From Haloplasma contractile SSD-17B (GTDB lineage Bacteria; Bacillota_I; Bacilli_A; Haloplasmatales; Haloplasmataceae): a stretch of DNA of 64,000 nucleotides. Position numbers and translations under genes: made by a program. The stretch spans positions 124,001 through 188,000 of the forward strand of contig NZ_AFNU02000006.1 in NCBI RefSeq assembly GCF_000215935.2, read 5' to 3'. The notes below the pieces were generated by a model. It saw only the letters and a program-made list of their open reading frames with translations, did no database searches and was not told the origin of the DNA. Below, piece after piece: positions 7,631 to 17,002 of this stretch. Numbering within the stretch: position 1 is the stretch's first letter; the number at the start of each line of letters is the position of its first letter.

Positions 7631-8033
7631 AAACAACGTCGCTTAGTAAACCTACTGCTAGTAGTAAGACGTTTAACAGAATCTATTAATGAGACAAATA
7701 AAATAAATAATTTGAATGTAAATGGTGTAAAATCATGATGATTAAATTTAAGGTAATGCTAATTGAGTAACCCTATATTGTAATAATTTAGATATAGGGT
7801 TATTTAGCATGTTTAAACATAAGAATCCAACAATTTTTAAGAGGATCAATTGTGTATAAAATTATAAATAAATGGATAATAATAACATAAGATAATAAGA
7901 TTTTAACCATAATATAAGTAACATCTTTAATAATTACTTTGAATGTCAAAAAATCACTTTATTTATCTAAAGAAACATGGTAAAATAAATTAGTAAAATC
8001 TAGAAAAAGTAAAGTAATATTAGGAGGATTTCA
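7631..8033. other. Intergenic region with an inverted repeat
   Basis: AACCCTATAT / ATATAGGGTT (7769-7801, loop of 13) is a possible weak terminator; the T run is poor. Just after the upstream gene, AACGTC...GACGTT forms another weak hairpin. No gene seen. The promoter of the DegV gene should lie in the right half. Confidence 0.35.
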
Positions 8034-8870
8034 ATGGCAGTTAAAATTGTAGCCGATAGTAGTTGTGATCTTACAGAAGAAATGAAAAAAGAGATGAATA
8101 TAGAATTGGTCCCTTTATCACTTCAATTAGGTGATCGAATATATATCGATAACGAACAATTAGATGTTATGGAATATATAAGGGATATGAAAAATCATCC
8201 AACTTCACCAAAGACGGCATGTCCGTCTCCACAAGATTTTTTAAATGCATATGAAGGTGATGATGCTATCTTTGGAGTAACGCTTTCTTCAGAGTTGAGT
8301 GGAACTTATAACAGTGCGGTCCTTGCCAAAAACATCTACTTAGACGAACAAAAAGAAAAGTTTATCCATATTTTTGATTCAAAAGGAGCATCTTCTACAG
8401 AGACGTTAATAAGTTTAAAAATTAATGAATTAGTTAAAAAAGGGTTAGACAATCTCAAAATTGTTGAAAAAGTAGAAGAGTATATTAAAGAAATGAAAAC
8501 ATTCTTTTTACTCGAAAGTTTAGAACATCTAGCAAAAGCAGGACGATTGAAACCGTTTATAGCAAAAATTGCTACTTTATTCTCAATAAAGCCAATTATG
8601 GGTGCGACTGAAGAAGGAACGATTAAACTTGTAGAGAAGGTTAGAGGGTATAAAAAAGCCTTCAAAAAGTTTGTTGACACAATTGGTAAAGAAGGTTCCA
8701 ATTTAGAAGAAAAGGTATTGAGTATTGCTCACTGTAATTGCCCGGAACGTGCAGTTAAGTTTAAAGAGGAAGTTGAAAAATTATATAACTTTAAAGACAT
8801 TGTAATTGTAGAAATGGCTGGTTTAAGTTCGACTTACGCAGATGACGGTGGACTTGTAATCGCATTTTAA
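8034..8870 (+). CDS. DegV family protein (fatty-acid binding, FakB type)
   Basis: 278 residues, normal for DegV. The start MAVKIVADSSCDLTEE is typical, as are FGVTLSSELSGTYNSA (about residues 82-97) and the conserved C-terminal ending. DegV proteins bind a fatty acid in a buried pocket. The FakB members present it to the kinase FakA for phospholipid synthesis; no fakA is in this window. TAGGAGGATTT precedes the ATG. A single-gene unit with a strong terminator. Confidence 0.9.
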   Translation: MAVKIVADSSCDLTEEMKKEMNIELVPLSLQLGDRIYIDNEQLDVMEYIRDMKNHPTSPKTACPSPQDFLNAYEGDDAIFGVTLSSELSGTYNSAVLAKNIYLDEQKEKFIHIFDSKGASSTETLISLKINELVKKGLDNLKIVEKVEEYIKEMKTFFLLESLEHLAKAGRLKPFIAKIATLFSIKPIMGATEEGTIKLVEKVRGYKKAFKKFVDTIGKEGSNLEEKVLSIAHCNCPERAVKFKEEVEKLYNFKDIVIVEMAGLSSTYADDGGLVIAF

Positions 8871-8895
8871 TAAGGTATTATAACTAGTAAATTAG

Positions 8896-8932
8896 ATCGT
8901 AATTACTCTATTTGAGTAGTTGCGATTTTTTT
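8896..8932 (+). terminator. Intrinsic terminator after the DegV gene
   Basis: ATCGTAATTACTC pairs with GAGTAGTTGCGAT (wobble and one mismatch), followed by seven T. Confidence 0.85.
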
Positions 8933-9050
8933 GCGTCCTACTATTACCTTGATTACATAATAATGAGTAACAATGTAGAAAATACTAATAATAGTATGAT
9001 TAGTAAGCGGAATAGAAAATGTTAAATAAATAAAATTTGACAAGATTTGA

Positions 9051-9096
9051 TTGTATGAACTATAAGTCTTAAGTATAATATTGGTAATCATGATTA
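9051..9096 (+). promoter_or_regulatory. SigA-type promoter with palindrome at the start point
   Basis: TTGTAT (9051-9056) and TATAAT (9074-9079) with 17 bases between. A second possible pair, TTGACA at 9037 and TATAAG at 9061, overlaps it. A perfect 12-base palindrome TAATCATGATTA at 9085-9096 covers the expected transcription start and could be an operator. The leader is then about 150 bases long. Confidence 0.45.
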
Positions 9097-9233
9097 TTTA
9101 AAACTCTTTCATGATTGGCTATTATTTGAAAGCGGTTATAGTTCATATTAAATTATGTTTAGACCCTTGAATTCTAAAATAAAAGGAGTATTATAGAAAA
9201 TAGACATAATTTGATGTGAAGGAGACGAGGAAA

Positions 9234-10547
9234 ATGGAACAACACCTATTAGTAGCAATAATAATTTTTATATTAACGTATGCTGCAATTGTATCTGAAA
9301 AAATTAACCGTACTGCAGTCGCATTGTTTGGAGCAATTTTAATGATTGTCTTCGGTGTGATTCCTCAAGAGAGTCATGATAAACTTGATGCCATTGAAGT
9401 TATTGACTTTAATACCATTGGATTACTAATCGGTATGATGTTAATCGTGAATATTCTTAAACGTACTGGTATTTTTCAATATATTGCAATCAAAACAGCA
9501 AAAGTGGCAAAGGGAGATCCATGGAAAATCATCTTATTATTTTCTATCATTACAGCAATATCTTCCGCATTACTAGATAATGTAACGACTATCTTATTGA
9601 TTGCTCCAGTTACATTTGTTATTACCGATACACTTAAAATGAATCCAATTCCTTTTTTAATTTCAGAAATATTAGCCGCAAACATTGGTGGTGCAGCTAC
9701 ATTAATAGGTGATCCTCCGAATATTATGATTGGTGGAGCAACAGATCTAGGTTTTCTTGACTTTGTTCTAAACTTATCACCAGTTATCCTTGTTATATTT
9801 ATAATCACAATCTTTATATTAAAGTTTATTTATAAAGACTCTTTAGAAGTAACAGAAGAGAACCGTAGAAAAGTACTTGAATTTGATGAAACGAAAACAA
9901 TCAGTGATGAAAAATTATTAATAAAAAGTGGTATTGTATTACTAATTACAATCATAGGGTTTACCATTCACCAGTTTGTCGGATTAGAATCTGCAACAAT
10001 TGCGTTACTTGGTGGAACACTGTTACTCTTAATAAGTAAAATTGAACCAGAGGAAATTTTCTTAGAAATTGAATGGCCTACAATATTTTTCTTTACCGGT
10101 TTATTTATTCTAGTAGGAGCACTAGAGGCTCGTGGTGTGATTGACATATTAGCTGAAGAAATGTTATTATTTACTAACAATGACATGTTCTGGATGGTTA
10201 TTTTTATATTATGGTTATCCGCTATTGCATCTGCATTTCTAGATAATATACCATTTGTAGCGACGATGATTCCCTTAATTCAAAGTATACAAAACGAGTG
10301 GGCAACTTCTAACATTCCTGAATTAGCTGCCAGAGATATTAACCCATTATGGTGGGCACTTGCTTTAGGTGCGTGTCTCGGCGGAAATGGTACCTTAGTA
10401 GGAGCGTCTGCAAATGTTATTGTTGGCGGAATGATTGAAAAAAATGGTTATAAATTAAGTTTTACAGACTATATGAAGATTGGTTTCCCATTAATGCTTT
10501 TATCAGTAGTAATTGCAACAGTTTACTTAATAATGTTTTATATATAG
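9234..10547 (+). CDS. ArsB/NhaD family ion permease
   Basis: 437 residues with about 11 membrane spans in two homologous halves. Each half carries a family-type re-entrant motif: LLDNVTTILLIAPVTFVI and IGDPPNIMIGGATDLGF in the first, FLDNIPFVATMIPLI and GGNGTLVGASANVIV in the second. This is the ArsB/NhaD/citrate (IT superfamily) arrangement. The substrate cannot be read from sequence: arsenite, Na+/H+ exchange or a dicarboxylate are all possible. No arsenic genes lie nearby. ATG 9234 is preferred over GTG 9216, since AAGGAG (9219-9224) lies between them. The small gene at 10579 follows after 31 bases and is probably in the same operon. Confidence 0.85.
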   Translation: MEQHLLVAIIIFILTYAAIVSEKINRTAVALFGAILMIVFGVIPQESHDKLDAIEVIDFNTIGLLIGMMLIVNILKRTGIFQYIAIKTAKVAKGDPWKIILLFSIITAISSALLDNVTTILLIAPVTFVITDTLKMNPIPFLISEILAANIGGAATLIGDPPNIMIGGATDLGFLDFVLNLSPVILVIFIITIFILKFIYKDSLEVTEENRRKVLEFDETKTISDEKLLIKSGIVLLITIIGFTIHQFVGLESATIALLGGTLLLLISKIEPEEIFLEIEWPTIFFFTGLFILVGALEARGVIDILAEEMLLFTNNDMFWMVIFILWLSAIASAFLDNIPFVATMIPLIQSIQNEWATSNIPELAARDINPLWWALALGACLGGNGTLVGASANVIVGGMIEKNGYKLSFTDYMKIGFPLMLLSVVIATVYLIMFYI

Positions 10548-10578
10548 AATTAAATGAACTAAAGATGAGGTGTAATAT

Positions 10579-11112
10579 ATGAGGAAATACATGAAATCAG
10601 AAGCAAGCCAACATGAGATGAAATTAGTACAAATGGGTGGTACATGTAAACAAATTAATAGTACGATGTGCTATGTACAATTTGAAATTGAAGGTATTGA
10701 GATTGGATACGTGTATAATATCAATAAATACAATAAATATTTCTTAGAACGGGTTAAGCCATATCCACTACCAATCCGTGAATTTGAATGTGAAGCCGAT
10801 GTAATTAAAACAATTGAGATTGATATTATACAATTCAAGAACGCAGCTAAGAGTCGCAATATTAACGAATTTATTGAAATAAATCAATCACTAAACTTCA
10901 TCATCAAAGAATTTGAAGACTTATTTTTATACTATAATGTTCCTAAATTTGAAACAGACATCATCCATAGAAAAATTGATGAAATTCAAGCAGAGATCGA
11001 AAAAACACAGCGTGAATCAGAACGTGTATTTTTTAAAAAGGATCCTGACAACTTACGTTGTAAAATAAAACAGGATTCAAAACCGTTAATTGATTCTGAT
11101 GAAGATCAATAA
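10579..11112 (+). CDS. Uncharacterised 177-residue protein
   Basis: I do not recognise this family. The first 90 residues look alpha/beta (KLVQMGGTCKQINSTMCYVQ, GIEIGYVYNINKYNKYFLER), the rest mostly helical and charged (IDEIQAEIEKTQRESERVFF), ending in an acidic tail DSDEDQ. No signal peptide or membrane span, so cytoplasmic. GAGGTG is seven bases upstream of the ATG. It follows the permease closely and may be its partner. An insertion sequence begins 10 bases after its stop codon. Confidence 0.6.
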   Translation: MRKYMKSEASQHEMKLVQMGGTCKQINSTMCYVQFEIEGIEIGYVYNINKYNKYFLERVKPYPLPIREFECEADVIKTIEIDIIQFKNAAKSRNINEFIEINQSLNFIIKEFEDLFLYYNVPKFETDIIHRKIDEIQAEIEKTQRESERVFFKKDPDNLRCKIKQDSKPLIDSDEDQ

Positions 11113-11122
11113 AAAATATCCC

Positions 11123-11157
11123 AAAAAGTGAGCCTATATGGGAGAGCACTGAAAAAG
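11123..11157 (+). repeat. Left inverted repeat of the IS
   Basis: Begins AAAAAGTGAGCCTATATG and ends CACTGAAAAAGT; pairs with 12848-12880. Confidence 0.8.
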
Positions 11158-11172
11158 TCCATAATCAAATTT

Positions 11173-11210
11173 AAAGAAGGAAGATTTAATTGTCTTCCTT
11201 CTTTTCTTTA
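11173..11210 (+). terminator. Terminator inside the left IS end
   Basis: AAAGAAGGAAGA pairs perfectly with TCTTCCTTCTTT and is followed by TCTTTAT. It stands between the IS end and the transposase promoter, so it should stop read-in from the neighbouring gene. Confidence 0.75.
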
Positions 11211-11253
11211 TGAAAATTGTCTTAATTGTATATAGACCTTTGTTGAAAAATGT

Positions 11254-11259
11254 TATAAT
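11254..11259 (+). promoter_or_regulatory. Probable transposase -10
   Basis: TATAAT, 20 bases before the transposase start; the -35 region (TATAGA at 17 bases) is poor, which fits a weak transposase promoter. Confidence 0.4.
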
Positions 11260-11279
11260 TACTGTGGAGTGTGATTACA

Positions 11280-12743
11280 ATGATTAAAGAAAATAAATTG
11301 GTACTTAGTCCATTTATAGAAATTTATGATTATGTTGTAAAAGAAAATCATTTATTAAAAAAGATAAATAAAATATGCGATTTTGATTTTATATATGACG
11401 AATTAGTAGATAAATATTGCTTAGATAATGGGCGTAAAGGAGAAAACCCAATTTATTTCTTTAAATTATTATTACTAAAGAAAATATACAAATTAAGTGA
11501 TGAGAAATTAGTTGAAAGAGCGTTTTCTGATATGGCATTCAAATATTTTCTTGGCATTGCACCAGAGGATAAAATCGTATACTCTAGTGCCCTTACTAAA
11601 TTTAGAAGATTAAGATTACAAGATAATACTTTACTTGATACATTAATAAACAAGTCAATGTCTATTGCCATTGAACAAGGGGTAATTACTTCAAAGAGAT
11701 TAATAATGGATGCTACACACACTAAATCAAGATATAATCAAATAACACCTTATCAAGCTCTAGTCAATGAATCAAAAGAATTAAGAAAATCAGTATATGA
11801 AGTGAATGAATCTGCGAAAAGTTCTTTTCCTAGAAAGACTAATGATGGAATATTAGAACATCAAATTCAATATTGTAAAGATTTAATAGCTGTAATTAAA
11901 GAGAGTGAGAAACTTATGTTTTATCCTGATATACAAGATAAATTAAGCTATCTTGAAGAAGTAGTTGATGATAATATAGATCAATTAAAGTTATCCACAG
12001 ATGAGGATGCTAAGGTAGGACACAAAACATATGATACTTCATTTTATGGATATAAGACACATATAGCTATAAATGATGAAAGAATAGTCACAGCTGCAGT
12101 TGTTACTAGTGGTGAGAAGCATGATGGTAAGTATTTAGAAGAGTTGGTTAAAAAAAGTATTGATAATGGTATGGAAGTTGAAGAGATTTTAGGTGATTCT
12201 GCCTACAGTATTAAAGATAATATTGAATACACAAATGAAAATAAAATAAAGTTAATCTCGAAATTAAGTAAAACTGTAACCCATGGTAATAAAAGAAAGG
12301 TTGCAGGGTTCGAATTTAATAAGGATGCAGATATGTACACATGTCCTGAAAGACACTTGTCAATAGAGAAAATTGAATCAAGACCAAAGAAGAAGGTTGA
12401 TGGACAAGGAAATGTTATATCTTATTTTTTTGATATAAACAAATGTAAAGTATGCCCTAATAAAGAAGGATGTTACAAGGAAGGCGCAAAAACAAAATCC
12501 TATTTAGTTTCAGTCAAGACAAATACCCATAAAGAATATATGGGATTTCAGGAGACAGAAGAATTCAAAGATAAAGCTAAGGATCGATACAAAATAGAAG
12601 CAAAGAATGCGGAGTTAAAATCTGGACATGGTTATGATGTAGCCTCAAGTTCAGGTTTATTTGGTATGCAACTCGATGCAGCTACCACAATATTTGCGGT
12701 AAATCTGAAGAGAATAATCAAACTAATAGAACAAAAGAAGTAG
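11280..12743 (+). CDS. IS1182 family transposase
   Basis: 487 residues from ATG 11280 (GGAG ten bases upstream; the GTG at 11271 is too close to that site). The DDE catalytic residues can be placed at LIMDATHTKS (first Asp), EILGDSAYS (second Asp) and YKIEAKNAELKSGHGYDVAS (Glu). Between the second Asp and the Glu is a Cys cluster (CPERH, CKVCPNKEGC) typical of IS1182 and related IS4-like transposases. The N-terminal NPIYFFKLLLLKKIYKLSDE region is also as in the family. The frame is intact, so the element may still be active. Confidence 0.93.
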   Translation: MIKENKLVLSPFIEIYDYVVKENHLLKKINKICDFDFIYDELVDKYCLDNGRKGENPIYFFKLLLLKKIYKLSDEKLVERAFSDMAFKYFLGIAPEDKIVYSSALTKFRRLRLQDNTLLDTLINKSMSIAIEQGVITSKRLIMDATHTKSRYNQITPYQALVNESKELRKSVYEVNESAKSSFPRKTNDGILEHQIQYCKDLIAVIKESEKLMFYPDIQDKLSYLEEVVDDNIDQLKLSTDEDAKVGHKTYDTSFYGYKTHIAINDERIVTAAVVTSGEKHDGKYLEELVKKSIDNGMEVEEILGDSAYSIKDNIEYTNENKIKLISKLSKTVTHGNKRKVAGFEFNKDADMYTCPERHLSIEKIESRPKKKVDGQGNVISYFFDINKCKVCPNKEGCYKEGAKTKSYLVSVKTNTHKEYMGFQETEEFKDKAKDRYKIEAKNAELKSGHGYDVASSSGLFGMQLDAATTIFAVNLKRIIKLIEQKK

Positions 12744-12801
12744 TAAAATACTGATTTTGATGCTAACCTTTTTTGATAAATTAATATAAAAACAAAAAAA
12801 C

Positions 12802-12838
12802 GAGATTCCCTGTCTTGCGACGAGGAATCTCATTTTTT
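12802..12838 (+). terminator. Terminator inside the right IS end
   Basis: GAGATTCC pairs with GGAATCTC, then ATTTTTTAT; with the A run on the left it can work in both directions. It ends the transposase transcript before the neighbouring germination operon. Confidence 0.8.
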
Positions 12839-12847
12839 ATTAGTAAG

Positions 12848-12880
12848 TTTTTCAGTGGTCTCCTATATGGTTCACTTTTT
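12848..12880 (-). repeat. Right inverted repeat of the IS
   Basis: On the minus strand it begins AAAAAGTGAACCATATAGG and ends CACTGAAAAA, matching the left end with a few mismatches. Confidence 0.8.
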
Positions 12881-13024
12881 TATTTTGTCACACACACATT
12901 CTAAAACTAATAAGTGCGCATGTCACGTTTTTATTTTATAAGTTTACATAAGAATGTAAAACTTGTCAAAACTATGAAGTAGAATATTGTCGAAAAATTC
13001 GATTATTTAACTGAGGTGAACCGT

Positions 13025-14569
13025 GTGTTAGATTTTCTAAAGCCAAACAAGGAGAATAACATAGTAGAAGAAAATACACAGAACTTAAAGAGAAATCTAA
13101 AAGAAGATATTAAGATACTAAAGCAACGATTTAATGTACCTACTAATGTTGATTTTGTAGGTCGTGAAATTTATAATAAACAACTTCAGAAAAAAGTCTT
13201 CGTTTGTTTTTTAAAGGGTATGGTGAATACAGATCAAATTATGAATCATATTATTCACCCTTTAATCAAAGACGATACTACGATTAAAGATATTAAAGAA
13301 CATAACCTCAATGTAGAAGACCTGATTATGGGAAAAAATTTAAAGAAAATTAGCGATATAAAAAAAATAAGTGAGTCTATTTTAAAAGGATATACGATTG
13401 TAATTGTTGATGGTGAGAAACAGGCTTTATCATACGAGACTACACGTTTTGAACACAGAGCTATAGGAAAGCCAGTAAGAGAGAATGTAATTAAAGGTCC
13501 GCAGGAAGCGTTTGTAGAATCAATTCAAATGAATAAATCACTAATAAGGAAACAACTACGTAGTGAGAACTTAGTGTCAGAGAGTCTTGATATTGGCGTA
13601 AGGTCAACAAGTTCAGTCACTATGATGTATGTAAGGGATATAGTTGATCCAGAACTGATTGAAGAGACTAAAAAAAGAATAAATGAAATAAATTCAGAAT
13701 CCGTTCAATCAATTGAAATTTTAGAACAACATCTTGAAGATCGTTCCTATTCAATCGTTCCCTCATTTTTATATACTGAACGACCAGATGTAGCAAATGC
13801 TTTTTTGATGGAAGGTCATATAATACTGCTAATGGATAGTTCTTCTGATTGCTTAGTATTACCTGTTACCTTTTGGTCAATATTTCATACTGCTGAAGAT
13901 ATGTATCAACGGTGGCCTTATGGAAACTTTCTTAGGGTAATTCGTATGCTTGCAATCCTTTTTGCTTCTTTAACTCCAGCTCTCTATATTGCTATTACTC
14001 AATTTCATCAAGAGATGATGCCTCCTGACTTACTGCTAGCAATTACCGCTACAAGGGAACGCGTACCGTTTCCCGCATTAATTGAAGTACTGTTGATGGA
14101 ACTTTCCTTTGAAATACTACGAGAAGCCGGTGTAAGAGTACCAACACCACTTGGAACAACAATTGGTATTATAGGGGCATTAATTTTAGGGCAAGCAGCT
14201 GTTCAAGCTAATGTTGTAAGTCCAATATTAGTAATTATTATCGCTCTTACAGGCTTATCTTCTTACGCAATTCAGGACAATAGTTTAAATTTTATGGTAC
14301 GAATTTCTAGATATGGATTTTTACTATTAGCAAGCATTTTTGGATCATTTGGAATTGCAATCGGAATTACAATTGCGGTAAGTTATTTGGCAACCTTTAA
14401 ATCCTTTGGCGTACCATTTTTTGCACCACTATCACCACACTATAAATCATCAGGGGATACAGAGTTTAGAAAGCCAATTTGGAAACAATGGCTAAGACCA
14501 CAGCATGTATTCCCAAAAGATGATGTTAGGCGACAACCAGTTAAAAGGAGTGGTGATGAAAATGATTAA
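13025..14569 (+). CDS. Spore germination protein GerA family (receptor A subunit)
   Basis: 514 residues. A hydrophilic N-terminal domain (to about residue 275) is followed by the conserved family stretch MYQRWPYGNFLRVIRMLAIL and by membrane spans with TATRERVPFPALIEVLLMEL and GTTIGIIGALILGQAAVQAN, the usual GerA signatures. The A subunit is the inner-membrane core of the nutrient receptor that triggers spore germination. GTG 13025 is preferred: GAGGTGA ends six bases before it, while the GTG at 13016 lies inside that site. It is first in a four-gene operon and overlaps gerB by 14 bases. The IS ends 144 bases upstream and may have altered its promoter. Confidence 0.93.
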   Translation: MLDFLKPNKENNIVEENTQNLKRNLKEDIKILKQRFNVPTNVDFVGREIYNKQLQKKVFVCFLKGMVNTDQIMNHIIHPLIKDDTTIKDIKEHNLNVEDLIMGKNLKKISDIKKISESILKGYTIVIVDGEKQALSYETTRFEHRAIGKPVRENVIKGPQEAFVESIQMNKSLIRKQLRSENLVSESLDIGVRSTSSVTMMYVRDIVDPELIEETKKRINEINSESVQSIEILEQHLEDRSYSIVPSFLYTERPDVANAFLMEGHIILLMDSSSDCLVLPVTFWSIFHTAEDMYQRWPYGNFLRVIRMLAILFASLTPALYIAITQFHQEMMPPDLLLAITATRERVPFPALIEVLLMELSFEILREAGVRVPTPLGTTIGIIGALILGQAAVQANVVSPILVIIIALTGLSSYAIQDNSLNFMVRISRYGFLLLASIFGSFGIAIGITIAVSYLATFKSFGVPFFAPLSPHYKSSGDTEFRKPIWKQWLRPQHVFPKDDVRRQPVKRSGDEND

Positions 14570-15668
14570 AAAATCAAATGGAAAGATCGGAACACGAGAA
14601 TTATCTGCATTAATTTTCATTGTCATTGCGATTAAAGGAGCAGATTCAACACCACATGGATTATTTATAGATGGCTTAACAGCTACTTGGATGTTTCCTA
14701 TTATTTGGTTAATCGTTATGGCACTACCTTTTATGGCGTTATTAAAACTACTGCAGCATTACAAGAGAAAGAACATTGTTCAAATAATCTACCATTTAAC
14801 AGGAAAGTATTTTGGATTTTTACTAGCGTTAATTTTATTTTTCTTACAATTTATGGCGCTTATATTAAATAGTAGAGGCTATGTAGATATTATGGTTTCA
14901 CGTTTTTACATCCTAACCCCTATGTTAGTGATTTATAGTGCGTTAATCTTATCAAGTTACTTTGTAGCAACAAGAGGATATGAGGGGTTAGCGCGTACGA
15001 GCTATTTAATCCTCCCATATTTAATAATTGCAATGTTATTATTGCCCCCTTTATTATGGGCAGACTTTTCCCCTTTGTTTTTACACCCAGTTGCAGGACC
15101 TGGTGTAAAAGAAATAATTACAGGTGGTGTTAAACACAGCTCATTGATTGGTGAATACATGATTTTTGCATTATTTTATCCTTATACTAAAGACCATAAG
15201 ACATTCCGAAATGCCAATATTATTGGTTTTGTATTTGGTTGTATATTAATATCTTTATTATTGGCTGAGTATATTATGTTATTTGACTATGTAGCAGTAC
15301 AAAAAATGCTTCACCCTTTTTCACAACTTACGAGGCACACTGAAATTATGATGTTTATTAACAACTTAGATGCTTTGTTTTTAGGGGTGTGGATTATAGT
15401 AGGAATCATTCGATTTGCGTTGTATCTTTATGGTACTGCAGGATTTTATGGATATACGTTTAAATTAAAAGAATTTGAACCACTGATTTTACCGTTTGCT
15501 ATATTGACAATTATTATAGGGTTTATCCCGTATAACGCGAGTATGACTTCTATTGTCCTAAGACAAAACTATTTAATCGAGAAATCATGGTTATATTTCT
15601 TTTTCTTACCCTTACTATTATGGGGAATTGCGAAAGTTAAAGGAGAGTTTAAACATGAGAGGACTTAA
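14556..15668 (+). CDS. Spore germination permease GerB family (receptor B subunit)
   Basis: 370 residues, about ten membrane spans, of the APC-like endospore germination permease family. Typical features are the start NGKIGTRELSALIFIVIAIK, PHGLFIDGLTATWMFPII and LKLLQHY. In the receptor complex the B subunit is the likely germinant-binding part. The start ATG 14556 follows AAAGGAG by five bases; ATG 14562 (11 bases) is the alternative. It overlaps gerA and gerC by 14 bases each, which suggests coupled translation and equal amounts of the subunits. Confidence 0.92.
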   Translation: MKMIKKSNGKIGTRELSALIFIVIAIKGADSTPHGLFIDGLTATWMFPIIWLIVMALPFMALLKLLQHYKRKNIVQIIYHLTGKYFGFLLALILFFLQFMALILNSRGYVDIMVSRFYILTPMLVIYSALILSSYFVATRGYEGLARTSYLILPYLIIAMLLLPPLLWADFSPLFLHPVAGPGVKEIITGGVKHSSLIGEYMIFALFYPYTKDHKTFRNANIIGFVFGCILISLLLAEYIMLFDYVAVQKMLHPFSQLTRHTEIMMFINNLDALFLGVWIIVGIIRFALYLYGTAGFYGYTFKLKEFEPLILPFAILTIIIGFIPYNASMTSIVLRQNYLIEKSWLYFFFLPLLLWGIAKVKGEFKHERT

Positions 15669-16998
15669 AATAATTTGTATTATATTAATTTCAATCGTTT
15701 TAACTGGCTGTTGGGATGGAGATGAGTTAGAGGATCAGTCCTATGTAGTGGCGATGGGAATAGACAAAGGATTAGAAGAGGATAATTTAGTCATTACATT
15801 GCAGATCGCAAACCCACAAGTTGGTTCCTCAGATACAGCAAAAGCAGAAAAAGAACCAGCACAGGAAATTATTACGTTTCTTGTTCCTGATATGGTTGTT
15901 ATTCGAGACCTTGCGAATATCTCTGTTAGTAGACGTATAACGTATGATCAAATGCGAACAATGATCGTGAGTGAAGAGCTAATGAAGGAGGGTATGTTCT
16001 TTAATTTACTAGATTCGATTACCAGAGATCCCGAATTTCAGCGAGATGTAAAATTAATTATCTCAAAAGAAAAGGCAAATGAATTTATTAATAACCAAAA
16101 GCATTTACTTGAAACAAGGCCTCATAAGCATTATGCTTTTATGGCAGAACGATGGAAAGATACTGGTTTATCTCCAGAAACTGAGATTGGTCATCTTTTA
16201 CAACGAACTGAAGAAGATGCAGGGTTGTATTTAGCGGCTTACGCAACTGTGGTTAAAGAGGAAGAGAAGGGGAAGCAAGATGGAGAACAGACACAGTCTA
16301 CTCAAGGTGGACAAGAATCAGAGACCCAGAAATCTGGTGAGAGTGAAGATCAATTAAAACTAAAAGAAGGTCAGAAGTATGGTAAAGAAGATGACTATAT
16401 TGCGGGTGAAGTCATCAAAAAGGGGGGGAATCCAACTCAGATGATTGGTTCTGCCGTTATTAAAGAAGGAGTCATGATTGGCACTTTAACAGGTGAAGAA
16501 ACACGATTAGCATTGTTAATGCGTCCCAAATCAGAAGTATCTAATTGGAAAGCAGTCTATAAAGATCCACTTCACGAAAAAAAGCATATTAGTGCTCGAT
16601 TACTTAAAGCTGGTAAGACAGATATTAAGGTAAATATTAAAGACGGAAAATTAACAATTGATTGTAAAGTAAAGGCAGATCTTAAAATATTATTGATTAG
16701 AAGTTTTGAGAATTACATATCTGATATTAAACTTCAAAAGAAATTAGAACAGTCTATTGAAAAACAACTAGAAATAAAAGCTATGGATCTTGTAGAAAAA
16801 ACACAACAAGATTTAAATGGAGATATTTTTCAATGGCATTTACCTGGTAGGAAAGAGTTTTTAACAGTTAATGAATACAAGGATTTTAATTGGATGGAAC
16901 AATATCCGAATGCAATAGTGAATGTGGAGTTTGACATCAGTATCACTAACTTTGGTAAACAATTAGATCCAATAGACGCAGATGAAATAAGGGAATGA
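15655..16998 (+). CDS. Ger(x)C family spore germination lipoprotein (receptor C subunit)
   Basis: 447 residues. Signal sequence with lipobox VLTGCWDGDELED (lipidated Cys at residue 19), then family blocks: VVAMGIDKG, FQRDVKLIISKEKANEFIN, VIKEGVMIGTLTGEETRLAL and the C-terminal WMEQYPNAIVNVEFDISITN. The C subunit is a membrane-anchored lipoprotein in the outer face of the spore inner membrane. An inserted low-complexity stretch rich in Gln, Glu, Gly and Ser (about residues 205-240) separates the two halves. ATG 15655 follows AAAGGAG. The stop codon is TGA. Confidence 0.92.
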   Translation: MRGLKIICIILISIVLTGCWDGDELEDQSYVVAMGIDKGLEEDNLVITLQIANPQVGSSDTAKAEKEPAQEIITFLVPDMVVIRDLANISVSRRITYDQMRTMIVSEELMKEGMFFNLLDSITRDPEFQRDVKLIISKEKANEFINNQKHLLETRPHKHYAFMAERWKDTGLSPETEIGHLLQRTEEDAGLYLAAYATVVKEEEKGKQDGEQTQSTQGGQESETQKSGESEDQLKLKEGQKYGKEDDYIAGEVIKKGGNPTQMIGSAVIKEGVMIGTLTGEETRLALLMRPKSEVSNWKAVYKDPLHEKKHISARLLKAGKTDIKVNIKDGKLTIDCKVKADLKILLIRSFENYISDIKLQKKLEQSIEKQLEIKAMDLVEKTQQDLNGDIFQWHLPGRKEFLTVNEYKDFNWMEQYPNAIVNVEFDISITNFGKQLDPIDADEIRE

Positions 16999-17002
16999 TG
17001 AT

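Larger units (their letters stand above)
11123..12880 (+). mobile_element. IS1182-family insertion sequence
   Basis: About 1.76 kb, bounded by imperfect inverted repeats of about 34 bases (11123-11157 and 12848-12880), both starting AAAAAGTGA from the outside and ending CACTGAAAAA, with one base inserted and several mismatches. It holds one intact transposase gene. A rho-independent hairpin lies just inside each end. I could not see a clear target-site duplication. It sits between a small gene and the germination operon, leaving about 144 bases upstream of gerA. Confidence 0.88.

Noticed and set aside
8903-9091. Minus-strand frame of 62 codons between the DegV and permease genes
   Set aside because: It runs over a terminator and a promoter, has low-complexity hydrophobic content and no ribosome binding site.
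11113-12890. Target-site duplication of the IS
   Set aside because: No matching direct repeat was found next to the two inverted repeats; the exact ends are uncertain by a few bases.
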